Assembly: GCF_003233655.1 (NCBI RefSeq)
Contig: NZ_CP029831.1
Coordinates: 375,501 to 439,500 of the forward strand
Origin: Azospirillum ramasamyi
GTDB taxonomy: Bacteria; Pseudomonadota; Alphaproteobacteria; Azospirillales; Azospirillaceae
Length of the DNA stretch: 64,000 nucleotides
Direction of reading: 5' to 3'
A program made the position numbers and the translations under genes. The notes below the pieces were generated by a model. That model worked only from the letters and a program-made list of their open reading frames with translations. It made no database searches and was not told the origin of the DNA. Below are positions 55,200 to 63,547 of the stretch, in pieces (the stretch's first letter is position 1; every line of letters starts with the position of its first letter).

Positions 55200-57573
55200 C
55201 GTCACAACCCCCATCGCGCCCGCCCCAACCCTGCCCGGCGCGCGGATCGAGGGCGCCGTCCATGACCCGCGCCGGCATGAGAGCGCGCACAAGCATGTCA
55301 GCGGCGAGGCGGTCTATGTCGACGACATCGCCGAGCCGGCCGGGTTGCTGCACGTCTATCTCGGCCTCAGCAGCCGGGCGCATGCGCGCATCCGTTCCAT
55401 CGACCTGTCGCCGGTGCGCGGGGCGCCGGGCGTGGTGGCGGTCTTCACCGCCGACGACGTGCCGGGGGTGAACGACATCGGCTGCATGGGCAAGCATGAC
55501 GAGCCGCTGTTCGCCTCGACCCTGGTCGAGCATGTCGGCCAACCGATCTTCGCCGTCGCCGCCGAGACCCGCGACCAGGCCCGCCGCGCCGCCAAGCTGG
55601 CGGTTGTCGAGTACGAGGAGCTGCCCGCCGTCCTGACCATCGCCGCCGCTCGGGACGGCGCACGCACGCTCGTCACCCCGCCGATGACGCTGCGGGTCGG
55701 CGACGCCGATGCGGCGCTGGCCGCGGCGCCGCATCGCGTGGAGGGCAGGCTCGCCATCGGCGGGCAGGAGCATTTCTACCTGGAAAGCCAGATCGCCATG
55801 GCGGTGCCGGGCGAGGACCAGGAGGTGCTGATCCATGTCTCCACCCAGCACCCGACGGAGGTGCAGCACATCGTCGCCCATGTCCTGGACGTGCCGGACG
55901 CCGCGGTGACGGTGGAGGTGCGGCGGATGGGCGGCGGCTTCGGGGGCAAGGAGACGCAGTCGAACCTGTTCGCCGCCTGCACCGCCCTGGTCGCCAAGCG
56001 CACCGGCCGCGCCGCCAAGTTGCGTCCCGACCGCGACGACGATTTCCAGATCACCGGCAAGCGCCATGATTTCGAGATCGACTATCGCGTCGGCTTCGAC
56101 GGCGGCGGGCTGGTCCGGGGGGTGGAGATGCTGTTCGCGGCGCGGGCCGGCTATGCGGCCGACCTGTCGGGGCCGGTGACCGACCGTGCGCTGTTCCATG
56201 CCGACAACGGCTATTTCTATCCGGCGGCGCGGCTGGAATCTCTGCCGCTGAAGACGAACACGGTGTCCAACACGGCCTTCCGTGGCTTCGGCGGCCCGCA
56301 GGGCATGGTCGCGGCGGAACGGGTGATCGACGAGATCGCCTTCGCCCTGGGCAAGGATCCGCTGGAGATCCGCAAGCGGAACTTCTACGGGACGGATGCC
56401 GGGGGAGACGGCCGCAACCTGACGCCCTATCACCAGACCGTCACCGACAACATCCTGCCCGAACTGGTGGCGCAGCTGGAGGAAAGCAGCGGCTACTGGA
56501 CGCGGCGGGAGGAGATCCGCGCCTTCAACGCCAAGAGCCGCATCCTGCGCAAGGGGCTGGCGCTGACGCCGGTGAAGTTCGGCATCTCCTTCACCGCCAG
56601 CCACTACAATCAGGCGGGCGCGCTGGTCCATGTCTACACCGACGGCAGCATCCAGCTGAACCATGGCGGCATCGAGATGGGGCAGGGGCTCTACACCAAG
56701 GTCGCCCAGGTGGTGGCGGAAGAGTTCCAGGTCGACATCTCCACCATCCGCCCGACCGCCACCAGCACCGGCAAGGTGCCCAACACCTCGGCCACGGCGG
56801 CGTCGTCGGGCTCCGACCTCAACGGCAAGGCCGCGCAGGCGGCGGCCCGCAGCATCAGGGAGCGGCTGGTCGCCTTCGCGGCGGAGAAATGGGGCGTGGC
56901 GCCGGAGGCGGTGCGGTTCGGGCGCAACCGGGTGATGGTCGGCGACCGCGACATGAGCTTCGCCGATCTGGTGCGCGCGGCCTATATGGCGCGGGTGCAG
57001 CTGTCGGCCACCGGATTCTACAAGACGCCCAAGATCCATTGGGACCGGGCGGCGGGGCGCGGCACGCCCTTCTACTACTTCGCCTATGGCGCGGCCTGCG
57101 CCGAGGTGACGGTGGACACGCTGACCGGCGAGTATGTGGTCGACCGGGTGGACATCCTGCATGACTGCGGCCGGTCGCTGAACCCGGCCATCGACAAGGG
57201 GCAGATCGAAGGCGGCTTCGTCCAGGGCATGGGCTGGCTGACCATGGAGGAGCTATGGTGGGACGGGGAGGGCCGGCTGCGCACCCACGCGCCCAGCACC
57301 TACAAGATCCCGGCCTGTTCCGACCGCCCGCGCATCTTCAACGTCGCTCTGCTGGAGAATGCGCCGAACCGCGAGGACACCATCTTCCGCTCCAAGGCGG
57401 TGGGCGAGCCTCCTTTCATGCTGGGCATGTCGGTGTTCCACGCCCTGTCCGACGCGGTAGCGAGCGTCGCCGGGCATCGGTTCTGCCCCAGGCTCGACGC
57501 GCCGGCCACGCCGGAGCGGGTGTTGACCTGTATCGCGGCGCTGCGGGAGCGGGCCGCCGCCTCCCGACAATGA
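55192..57573 (+). CDS. xdhB: xanthine dehydrogenase molybdopterin-binding subunit
   Basis: A 793-aa molybdenum subunit. Signatures are MGGGFGGKETQSNLFAA, the substrate-binding Arg in SNTAFRGFGGPQGMVAAE, NHGGIEMGQGLYTKVAQVVA, STGKVPNTSATAASSGSDLN, and the catalytic Glu in KAVGEPPFMLGMSV. It hydroxylates hypoxanthine and xanthine to uric acid. The presence of the Arg/Glu pair supports a true xanthine dehydrogenase rather than an aldehyde oxidase. The next gene (xdhC) starts in its stop codon. Confidence 0.95.
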   Translation: MPDVTTPIAPAPTLPGARIEGAVHDPRRHESAHKHVSGEAVYVDDIAEPAGLLHVYLGLSSRAHARIRSIDLSPVRGAPGVVAVFTADDVPGVNDIGCMGKHDEPLFASTLVEHVGQPIFAVAAETRDQARRAAKLAVVEYEELPAVLTIAAARDGARTLVTPPMTLRVGDADAALAAAPHRVEGRLAIGGQEHFYLESQIAMAVPGEDQEVLIHVSTQHPTEVQHIVAHVLDVPDAAVTVEVRRMGGGFGGKETQSNLFAACTALVAKRTGRAAKLRPDRDDDFQITGKRHDFEIDYRVGFDGGGLVRGVEMLFAARAGYAADLSGPVTDRALFHADNGYFYPAARLESLPLKTNTVSNTAFRGFGGPQGMVAAERVIDEIAFALGKDPLEIRKRNFYGTDAGGDGRNLTPYHQTVTDNILPELVAQLEESSGYWTRREEIRAFNAKSRILRKGLALTPVKFGISFTASHYNQAGALVHVYTDGSIQLNHGGIEMGQGLYTKVAQVVAEEFQVDISTIRPTATSTGKVPNTSATAASSGSDLNGKAAQAAARSIRERLVAFAAEKWGVAPEAVRFGRNRVMVGDRDMSFADLVRAAYMARVQLSATGFYKTPKIHWDRAAGRGTPFYYFAYGAACAEVTVDTLTGEYVVDRVDILHDCGRSLNPAIDKGQIEGGFVQGMGWLTMEELWWDGEGRLRTHAPSTYKIPACSDRPRIFNVALLENAPNREDTIFRSKAVGEPPFMLGMSVFHALSDAVASVAGHRFCPRLDAPATPERVLTCIAALRERAAASRQ

Positions 57574-58427
57574 CCATCCTCTCCACCACCCTCTCCGACT
57601 GGCTGTCGCTGGGCGCTCCCGCCATTCTCGTCACCGTCGCCGAGGCGCGCGGCTCCACCCCGCGGGAGGAGGGGGCCGGCATGCTGGTGGGGCGGGAGGC
57701 CTGTGCCGGAACGGTCGGCGGCGGACGGCTGGAATGGACCGCCATCGCCACCGCGCGGCGGATGCTGGAGGACGGCACCGCCGCCGAGACGCTCGACCTC
57801 GCTCTGGGGCCGGCGACGGGCCAGTGCTGCGGCGGGCATGTCGTGCTGCGGCTGGAGCGGGCCGATAGCGGCACCGTGGCGGCGTTGCAGGAACGGGAGC
57901 GCCGGGCGCGGGAGGCGCGGCCGACGCTGCTGCTGTTCGGGGCCGGGCATGTCGGACGGGCCATGGCGACGGCCTTCGCGCCGCTGCCGCTGCGCCTGCG
58001 GTGGATCGACGGCCGGGCGCAGGAGTTTCCCGGGACGATCCCGGCGGGGGTGGAACGCATCCTGACCGACAGCCCGCTCGATCCGCTGGCGGAGGCTCCT
58101 GCCGGTGCCGGCTATCTGGTGCTGACCCACAGCCACGCCCTGGATTTCGAGATCGCCGAGGCCGCTTTGCGCCGGGGTGATGCCGCCTATGTCGGCATGA
58201 TCGGTTCCGCCACCAAGCGGGCGAAGTTCGAGCGCTGGTTCCGGGCGCGGGGGCGGGAGGCGCAGGCGCTGGAGGGGCTGACCTGCCCCATCGGTGCGGC
58301 GCTGACCGGCGACAAGCGGCCGGAGGTGATCGCGGCCCTGGCGGCGGCGGAACTGCTGGTGGCGCTTGCGAAACCCCTCACCGCATCGCCTCGGCGCCCG
58401 ACACCAGTTCGATCAGTTCATTCGTGA
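57570..58427 (+). CDS. xdhC: xanthine dehydrogenase accessory protein XdhC
   Basis: A 285-aa maturation factor. It shows VTVAEARGSTPREEGAGMLV, GQCCGGHVVLRLE with the conserved Cys pair, and the Rossmann-like LLLFGAGHVGRAMATAF. XdhC binds the molybdenum cofactor, helps its sulfuration and loads it on XdhB. Its last 50 bp run into the 3' end of the convergent atpG; the final ~16 residues (SPRRPTPVRSVHS) look unlike family sequence and may be an accident of that junction. Confidence 0.92.
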   Translation: MTILSTTLSDWLSLGAPAILVTVAEARGSTPREEGAGMLVGREACAGTVGGGRLEWTAIATARRMLEDGTAAETLDLALGPATGQCCGGHVVLRLERADSGTVAALQERERRAREARPTLLLFGAGHVGRAMATAFAPLPLRLRWIDGRAQEFPGTIPAGVERILTDSPLDPLAEAPAGAGYLVLTHSHALDFEIAEAALRRGDAAYVGMIGSATKRAKFERWFRARGREAQALEGLTCPIGAALTGDKRPEVIAALAAAELLVALAKPLTASPRRPTPVRSVHS

Positions 58428-59217
58428 CCTGTTCCTGGCGCAGGTGGCGCGCCGTTGCGGTCAGTTCCTCCAGCGTGTTCTCGATGTTGTGGCGGGCCGT
58501 CATCATGGTGGTGAGGCGCGCGGCGTTCTCGGCGGCAAAGCCCTCCATCGCGGCATTGGCGAGCAGGGCGAAGACATATTCGTCCACCAGACGGGCGATC
58601 AGGTCGCGCGGCGGCATGTTGATGAGCGGCGGCACCGGCCGGGCGCCAATGTGCGGCAGGCCGAGCGGCAGCAGCGGGCGGCGCATCAGTTCCGGCGGCG
58701 CGCCCGCGTTGGTCCGGCCGTAGAGCAGATCCACCCGGCCCAGCCGCCCGTCCGCCGCCGCGTGGTAGAGCGCCTCGGCGATGCGCAGCGCGGTGGCGGT
58801 GACGGCATCGGTGTTGGTCGCCATCGCCGTGGTCCAGGCCGGCGGGCGGCCGCGTTCCTCCAGCAGGGCGGCGCCGCGCGAACCCGCCACCCACAGCTCG
58901 CAGCCCGGCGGCGCCGCCAGCGCCGCATCGACCAGCTTTTCAGCGAAGCCGCCGACGAAGCCATGTTCCGGCGCGAACAGCACCCAGGCATGATGGCCGC
59001 GTCCGTTGACCGGCCATTGCAGCGGCGCGTCGTCCAGCAAGGCCGCGGCCTGGCCCAGCGCCCCGGCGATCACCTCGGCATAGGCGCGGGTGCCGCCCAG
59101 CGTGCCGAGCGCCTGCTGCAGCCGCATGGCGGCGAGCGATCGCATGACGTCCGTCACCGATTCCAGATCCTGCACGCTGGCCCGCCGGGCCTCGACCTCC
59201 TCCAGCCGTTCGGTCAT
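58378..59217 (-). CDS. atpG: N-type ATPase gamma-like subunit
   Basis: A 279-aa subunit, the last gene of the N-ATPase operon. It begins MTERLEEVEARRASVQDLES with coiled-coil-like helices, typical of gamma's rotor shaft, and ends ITMMTARHNIENTLEEL-type helices (TTMMTARHNIENTLEELTAT). Sequence similarity to housekeeping gamma is low, as usual in N-ATPases. It overlaps atpA by 4 bp, and its 3' end overlaps xdhC by 50 bp on the other strand. Confidence 0.88.
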   Translation of the reverse strand: MTERLEEVEARRASVQDLESVTDVMRSLAAMRLQQALGTLGGTRAYAEVIAGALGQAAALLDDAPLQWPVNGRGHHAWVLFAPEHGFVGGFAEKLVDAALAAPPGCELWVAGSRGAALLEERGRPPAWTTAMATNTDAVTATALRIAEALYHAAADGRLGRVDLLYGRTNAGAPPELMRRPLLPLGLPHIGARPVPPLINMPPRDLIARLVDEYVFALLANAAMEGFAAENAARLTTMMTARHNIENTLEELTATARHLRQEQVTNELIELVSGAEAMR

Positions 59218-60743
59218 GGCGTTCCTCCGCCCAAATCCGTCGCCGCCTGGGCGATCAGATCACGCAGCGCCGCCTTGGTGGCGTCGTCGAGCCTGTCGCC
59301 GATCTTCGGCGGGCGGGCCTCGACCAGGGCGGCGAGCGCCGTCTGGAAGCGCGGCATCGCCTCCAGCGGCAGCCGGTCGAGCGTGCCGTCGGCCAGCGCC
59401 AGCAGCTGCGCCGCCTGGACCGCCAGCGGGCGGGGCGACAGGTGCCGCTGCGCCAGCAGCGCCCGCATGCGCCGGCCATGCTCCACCGCCTTGCGCGTCC
59501 GCTCGTCCACCAGACCGCCGAAGCGGGTGAAGGCCTCCAGCTCCAGGAACTGGGCGTAGTCGAGCCGCAGTGGTTCCGCGAGGCTGCGCAGGGCCGGCGG
59601 CTGCGCCTTGCCGCCGACGCGGGACACGCTGCGGCCGATGTCCACCGCCGGCTTCTGTCCCTCGTAGAACAGCTTGGCGTCGAGGCAGACCTGACCGTCG
59701 GTGATGGAGATCAGGTTGGTCGGGATGTAGGCCGATAGATTGCCGCCCTGCGTCTCGGCGATGGGCAGCGCGGTCAGCGACCCGCCGCCCCTGCCGGGTC
59801 CGAGCTTGGCCGCCCGTTCCAGCAGGCGGCTGTGCAGGTAGAAGACGTCGCCCGGATAGGCTTCCCGCCCCGGCGGACGGCGCAGCAGCAGCGACAATTG
59901 GCGGTGGACCGCCGCATGCTTGGTCAGGTCGTCGACGATCACCAGGGCGTGGCGGCCGCTGTCGCGGAAATGCTCGGCCATGGTGAAGCCGGCATAGGGC
60001 GCCAGCCATTGCAGGCCGGGGGCGGAATCGGCGGCGGCGATGACGAACAGGGTGCGCGCGGTGGCGCCGCCCTGGCGCACCGCCTCGATCGCCGCGCGCA
60101 CGCCGGACGCCTTCTGCCCGACGGCGACGTAGACGCAGAACACGTCGCCATCGGTCTGGTTGAGGATGGCGTCCACCGCGATGGCGGTCTTGCCGGTGGC
60201 GCGGTCGCCGATCAGCAGCTCGCGCTGGCCGCGGCCGAGCGGGAACATGGCGTCGATCACCGCGGTGCCGGTCAGCAGCGGTTCGGACACCGCGGCGCGC
60301 TCGGCGATGCCCGGAGCGGGACGCTCCACCGTCTCCCACCCGTCGGCCTCGATGGGCGGGCCGTCGTCCAGCGGGTTGCCGAGCGGATCGACCACCCGTC
60401 CCATCAGCCTGTCGCCGACCGGCACGCGCAGCACGGTGCCGGTGCCGTGGACGGCTCCGCCGGCGGCGACCTGCGCGGCGTCGCCCAACAGCACGCAGCC
60501 GATCCGATCATCCAGATCCATGGCGAGACCGGCGACCCCGCCGGGAAACAGCAGCAGCTCGTCCACCCGCACGTCGGGCAGGCCGGAGACATGGGCGATG
60601 CCGTCGCCGACCGACTCCACCCGCCCGACCGATTCCAGCCGCGCGGCCGTATCCAGCCCGTCCAGCCGGCGCAACGCGCCCGGCATCCAGGCGTCGAGCG
60701 CGTCCTCAAGCGACGGGGTCGGCATCGGTTCTTGCGGAGTCAT
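59214..60743 (-). CDS. atpA: N-type ATPase alpha subunit
   Basis: A 509-aa alpha subunit. Family features: RVVDPLGNPLDDGPPIEA, the P-loop region LLIGDRATGKTAIAVDAILN, VIVDDLTKHAAVHRQLSLLL, and the non-catalytic-site segment SITDGQVCLDAKLFYEGQKP. It forms the (alpha-beta)3 head with AtpD. Codon use and strongly divergent sequence relative to housekeeping F-ATPases are typical of the laterally moved N-ATPase operon. It overlaps atpF by 38 bp. Confidence 0.94.
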   Translation of the reverse strand: MTPQEPMPTPSLEDALDAWMPGALRRLDGLDTAARLESVGRVESVGDGIAHVSGLPDVRVDELLLFPGGVAGLAMDLDDRIGCVLLGDAAQVAAGGAVHGTGTVLRVPVGDRLMGRVVDPLGNPLDDGPPIEADGWETVERPAPGIAERAAVSEPLLTGTAVIDAMFPLGRGQRELLIGDRATGKTAIAVDAILNQTDGDVFCVYVAVGQKASGVRAAIEAVRQGGATARTLFVIAAADSAPGLQWLAPYAGFTMAEHFRDSGRHALVIVDDLTKHAAVHRQLSLLLRRPPGREAYPGDVFYLHSRLLERAAKLGPGRGGGSLTALPIAETQGGNLSAYIPTNLISITDGQVCLDAKLFYEGQKPAVDIGRSVSRVGGKAQPPALRSLAEPLRLDYAQFLELEAFTRFGGLVDERTRKAVEHGRRMRALLAQRHLSPRPLAVQAAQLLALADGTLDRLPLEAMPRFQTALAALVEARPPKIGDRLDDATKAALRDLIAQAATDLGGGTP

Positions 60744-61509
60744 GACGGATCATCTCCTCCCTCGCCTCGGCCAGTGTCTGCTTCCAGCTGCGGCGGACGA
60801 CGCTGTGGGCGAAATGCAGCTCCACACCGGCGATCAGCGACGGATCCTCGGCCAGTTCCAGCGCCACCGGCCGCCCCAATGCCGCCGTCAGCCGGTCGCG
60901 GGCATGGGCGGCGTCCCCGTCCGGCAGCGGGACGGCCGAGGCGAGACGCACCGGCACCGCCTCCGATCCCGCCTCCGCGTCCACCCCCGTCCCCACTCCG
61001 TCCGTCAGGGCATGGCGCTGGTCGGCGGGCAATGCCTCCACCGCCGCGCAGGCCTCGTCCAGCAGGGGGCGGGTCAGGGAACGTGCCGGGGCGTCTTGCA
61101 GAAGGCGGGCCGCCAGCTGGGTGCCGAGATCGGCGGCGTGGCGTTGCAGAGCGCCCAGGGCCTGCGCCCGCTCCTCGGCCAGCCGGGCGCGCGCCTCGTC
61201 CAGCGCATGGTCGGCCTCGGCCTGCGCCCGGTCGAGCAGGGCGGCGCGCTCCGCCTCCGCCTCGGTGCGGGCGGCGGCGATCAGGCGGTCGCGTTCGGCC
61301 GGCAGGGCCGCGCGCTGATCCTCCAGGGCCCGGCGTGCGTCTTCGGCGGCTTGCCGAGCGGCCTCGGCCTCGTTGCGGGCGCGCTCGGTGGCGGCCTGGC
61401 GCTCGGCGATCACCGCCAGGACGGGGCGATAGAGAAAGCGGCGCAGCAGCCAGACCAGGATCAGGAAATTGACCGCCTGGAGCAGAATCGTCCAACCGTC
61501 GATGTGCAT
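60706..61509 (-). CDS. atpF: N-type ATPase b subunit
   Basis: A 267-aa subunit, long for a b subunit because N-ATPases lack a separate delta and the b protein carries an extended C terminus. An N-terminal membrane helix (TILLQAVNFLILVWLLRRFL) is followed by a long coiled coil rich in Ala/Arg/Glu. The C-terminal part (TDGVGTGVDAEAGSEAVPVR) has some delta-like character. It forms the peripheral stalk. Confidence 0.9.
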   Translation of the reverse strand: MHIDGWTILLQAVNFLILVWLLRRFLYRPVLAVIAERQAATERARNEAEAARQAAEDARRALEDQRAALPAERDRLIAAARTEAEAERAALLDRAQAEADHALDEARARLAEERAQALGALQRHAADLGTQLAARLLQDAPARSLTRPLLDEACAAVEALPADQRHALTDGVGTGVDAEAGSEAVPVRLASAVPLPDGDAAHARDRLTAALGRPVALELAEDPSLIAGVELHFAHSVVRRSWKQTLAEAREEMIRHDSARTDADPVA

Positions 61510-61533
61510 GACGGGGCTCCGGAATTGCCGCGG

Positions 61534-61773
61534 TCAGGCGAACGGGTTGGCGAACAGCAGCAGCAGCGCCACGACGAGGCAGTAGATCGCCATCGTCTCG
61601 ATCATCGCCAGACCGACGAACAGGGTGCGCGACAGGGTGTTGGCGGCTTCCGGCTGGCGGGCGATGGCCTCCATCGCGGCGGCGACGGCGCGTCCCTCCG
61701 CCAGGGCCGGCCCGATGGCCCCGACCGAGACGGCCAGGGCGGCGCAGAGGATGCTGATCGAATGGATGTCCAT
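61534..61773 (-). CDS. atpE: N-type ATPase c subunit (rotor ring)
   Basis: A 79-aa hairpin of two membrane helices with the polar loop [10 protein letters not shown]. The ion-binding carboxylate is Glu59 in MIETMAIYC, with Thr60 and Tyr64 following as in Na+-type rings. A second carboxylate, Glu26 (PALAEGRA), stands where the Na+-binding Gln of Ilyobacter occurs. This two-carboxylate pattern is also known in the Burkholderia pseudomallei N-ATPase, whose ring was shown to be H+-coupled, so Na+ transport is not assured. Confidence 0.94.
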   Translation of the reverse strand: MDIHSISILCAALAVSVGAIGPALAEGRAVAAAMEAIARQPEAANTLSRTLFVGLAMIETMAIYCLVVALLLLFANPFA

Positions 61774-61778
61774 GGTTC

Positions 61779-62453
61779 CTATCCCTTTTCAATTGTCCCG
61801 ACGCCGCCGCCGATGAAAACCGCCGCCAGCACGGTGAAGATGTACGCCTGCACGAGGCCCAGAAGCAGTTCCAAGGCCATCAGCGGCACCGGCACGAACA
61901 GGCCGGCCAACGACAGCACGATGGCGATCACGAATTCCCCGCTCATCACGTTGCCGAACAGGCGGACCGACAGCGAGAAGGCGCGCGTCAGCTCCGACAG
62001 GATGTTCAGCGGAAGCAGCAGCGGGGTGGGGTGGGCGAAACCCTTCAGGTAGGTCCACAGGCCGCGGCGGCGGATGCCCAGTGCCTGCGACGCCAGCAGC
62101 ACGACCAGCGCCAGCGCCGCCGCCGTCTCCAGAAAGGCGGTCGGCGCCTTCAGCCCCGGCACCAGCCCGGACAGGTTGGCGACCGCCAGATAGAGGAACA
62201 GCGTGCCCAGCAGCGGCAGGAAGGGCGTGGCGTCGGTCTGCATCGTCTCGGCGATCTGGCGGCGCAGGGTCTCCACCACCAGTTCCAGCACGGTCTGGAC
62301 GCGGCCCGGCCGCTCGACCCGCAGATGCCGCGTCGCCAGCGCGGCGCCCAGCGTCATGACCGCCATCAGTCCCCAGGTGACGACGACCGGCAGCGTGACC
62401 GGGACCGGTCCGAGCAGGAAGACGACCGGCGTCGTCAGGGGCGATTCCGTCAT
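61779..62453 (-). CDS. atpB: N-type ATPase a subunit
   Basis: A 224-aa membrane subunit with five or six helices. The key segment is [20 protein letters not shown], holding the conserved Arg that works against the c-ring carboxylate. [20 protein letters not shown] and [18 protein letters not shown] are also typical. The ATG at 62453 overlaps the atpR stop by 4 bp; a longer frame runs into atpR and is rejected. Confidence 0.92.
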   Translation of the reverse strand: MTESPLTTPVVFLLGPVPVTLPVVVTWGLMAVMTLGAALATRHLRVERPGRVQTVLELVVETLRRQIAETMQTDATPFLPLLGTLFLYLAVANLSGLVPGLKAPTAFLETAAALALVVLLASQALGIRRRGLWTYLKGFAHPTPLLLPLNILSELTRAFSLSVRLFGNVMSGEFVIAIVLSLAGLFVPVPLMALELLLGLVQAYIFTVLAAVFIGGGVGTIEKG

Positions 62454-62737
62454 GGCGCTTCCGCCCCGGCCCGCTTTTCGCGCCGGACCACGAGGCCGCG
62501 GGCCAGCTGGAAGCCGGCCAGCATCGCCAGCAGCGCCGCGGCGCCTCCCCACAGGGCGGCGGCGGTGAAGCCGGCGGCGGCGGCGGCCAGCCGCAGCAGA
62601 TGGAGCGGAAGCGCCCGCCGGACCCCGCCGGCCACATAGAGCCGTGAGGTCGCCGCCAGCCCGCGGAAGAACAGGAGTCCCAATGCCAGCCCCGCCAGCG
62701 CGCCGGCCAGAATGGGAAGCAGTTCGGCGGCGGTCAT
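62450..62737 (-). CDS. atpR: N-ATPase subunit AtpR
   Basis: A 95-aa membrane protein, with three hydrophobic helices. AtpR is a small protein found only in N-ATPase operons and thought to help ring assembly or ion selection. Here it sits in its canonical place between atpQ and atpB, overlapping atpB by 4 bp. The polar loop holds Arg residues (YVAGGVRRALPLHLLR), a feature noted for the family. Confidence 0.85.
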   Translation of the reverse strand: MTAAELLPILAGALAGLALGLLFFRGLAATSRLYVAGGVRRALPLHLLRLAAAAAGFTAAALWGGAAALLAMLAGFQLARGLVVRREKRAGAEAP

Positions 62738-62741
62738 CGGG

Positions 62742-63020
62742 TCAGCGCTCCTGCTCGATACGGGACCAGGCGAGCCAGCCGCCGAGCACCACGCCGAGGA
62801 ACAGCAGCGCCGCCGTCCAGAAGATCCCGCCGCCCGCCCGCTCGTCGAGCCAGCGCCCGGTGAACAGGCCGGCCAGCGTCGGTACGATCACCAGCCAGCC
62901 CAGCGCCCCGATCAGGGCGAGGTTGCGGCCCAGTGGCCTTTCGCCCTCGCGCATCCAGCGCTCCCGCCTTTCGCGGCGGCGGCGGACGCTGCCCGGAAGC
63001 GGATCCTGCCCGTCGGTCAT
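62742..63020 (-). CDS. atpQ: N-ATPase subunit AtpQ (AtpI-like)
   Basis: A 92-aa protein, with a basic, cytoplasmic N terminus (RRRRERRERWMREGERPLGR) and two membrane helices, of the AtpQ/AtpI type. AtpI-like proteins aid c-ring assembly. It lies between atpC (4-bp overlap) and atpR (4-bp gap), the canonical N-ATPase order. Confidence 0.87.
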   Translation of the reverse strand: MTDGQDPLPGSVRRRRERRERWMREGERPLGRNLALIGALGWLVIVPTLAGLFTGRWLDERAGGGIFWTAALLFLGVVLGGWLAWSRIEQER

Positions 63021-63547
63021 GGCGCCTCCTCCCCGCCGTCGGCAATGGGGACGACGGGGGTATTGGTGCGGCGGTCGGGATGCAGGTAGGTCAGGATGTG
63101 GCGGATCGCGGCCAGATGCATGCGGCGGGCGCCGCTGTGCGCCTCCCCCTCCTCCTCGCGGTCGTGGCGGAAGCGGGCGAGCACGTCGCGTTCCAGGGCC
63201 TGCAGATCGTCGCCGACCACCGCCTCCCGCGTCGCCACGGCGATCCGGGCGCCGTCGCGGACGGTCAGCACCCCGCCGCGCACGGCGCAGTAGCCTTCGC
63301 GCCCGGCGGCGTCGCGCCAGCTGACGACCGAAACCGCCAGGGCGGTCAGCAGGTCGGCGTGGCCGGGCCAGATGCCGAAGGCACCGCTGGCATCCTCCGC
63401 CCGCAGGTGGCGGAGGCCGGTGAGCTTGGCGGCGACGGAGGTGGGGGTGGTGACGAGGAGGGACAACCCTTCCGCCCGCTTCGCTTCCCCCTCACCCCGG
63501 TCCTCTTCCCGGGGGGGAGAGGGGGACATCCGCAGGTCTGTGCTCAT
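63017..63547 (-). CDS. atpC: N-type ATPase epsilon subunit with repeat-derived N terminus
   Basis: A 176-aa epsilon subunit. The beta-sandwich core includes [20 protein letters not shown] and [15 protein letters not shown]. The first ~22 residues ([20 protein letters not shown] and on) are encoded by a GC-rich palindromic repeat (63485-63526) and have no counterpart in the family. The true start may instead be a TTG at 63466 ([15 protein letters not shown]), which would remove the repeat from the protein. It overlaps the beta gene by 4 bp. Confidence 0.85.
   Translation of the reverse strand: MSTDLRMSPSPPREEDRGEGEAKRAEGLSLLVTTPTSVAAKLTGLRHLRAEDASGAFGIWPGHADLLTALAVSVVSWRDAAGREGYCAVRGGVLTVRDGARIAVATREAVVGDDLQALERDVLARFRHDREEEGEAHSGARRMHLAAIRHILTYLHPDRRTNTPVVPIADGGEEAP
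63485..63526. repeat. GC-rich palindromic repeat within atpC 5' end
   Basis: A CCCCCTCACCCCGG...CCGGGGGGGAGAGGGGG palindrome of a kind that recurs as degenerate copies in the intergenic spaces at 48744-48772 and about 53559-53587. Here it lies within a gene frame and encodes Ser/Pro/Arg/Glu-rich residues 8-21 of AtpC. Confidence 0.6.
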
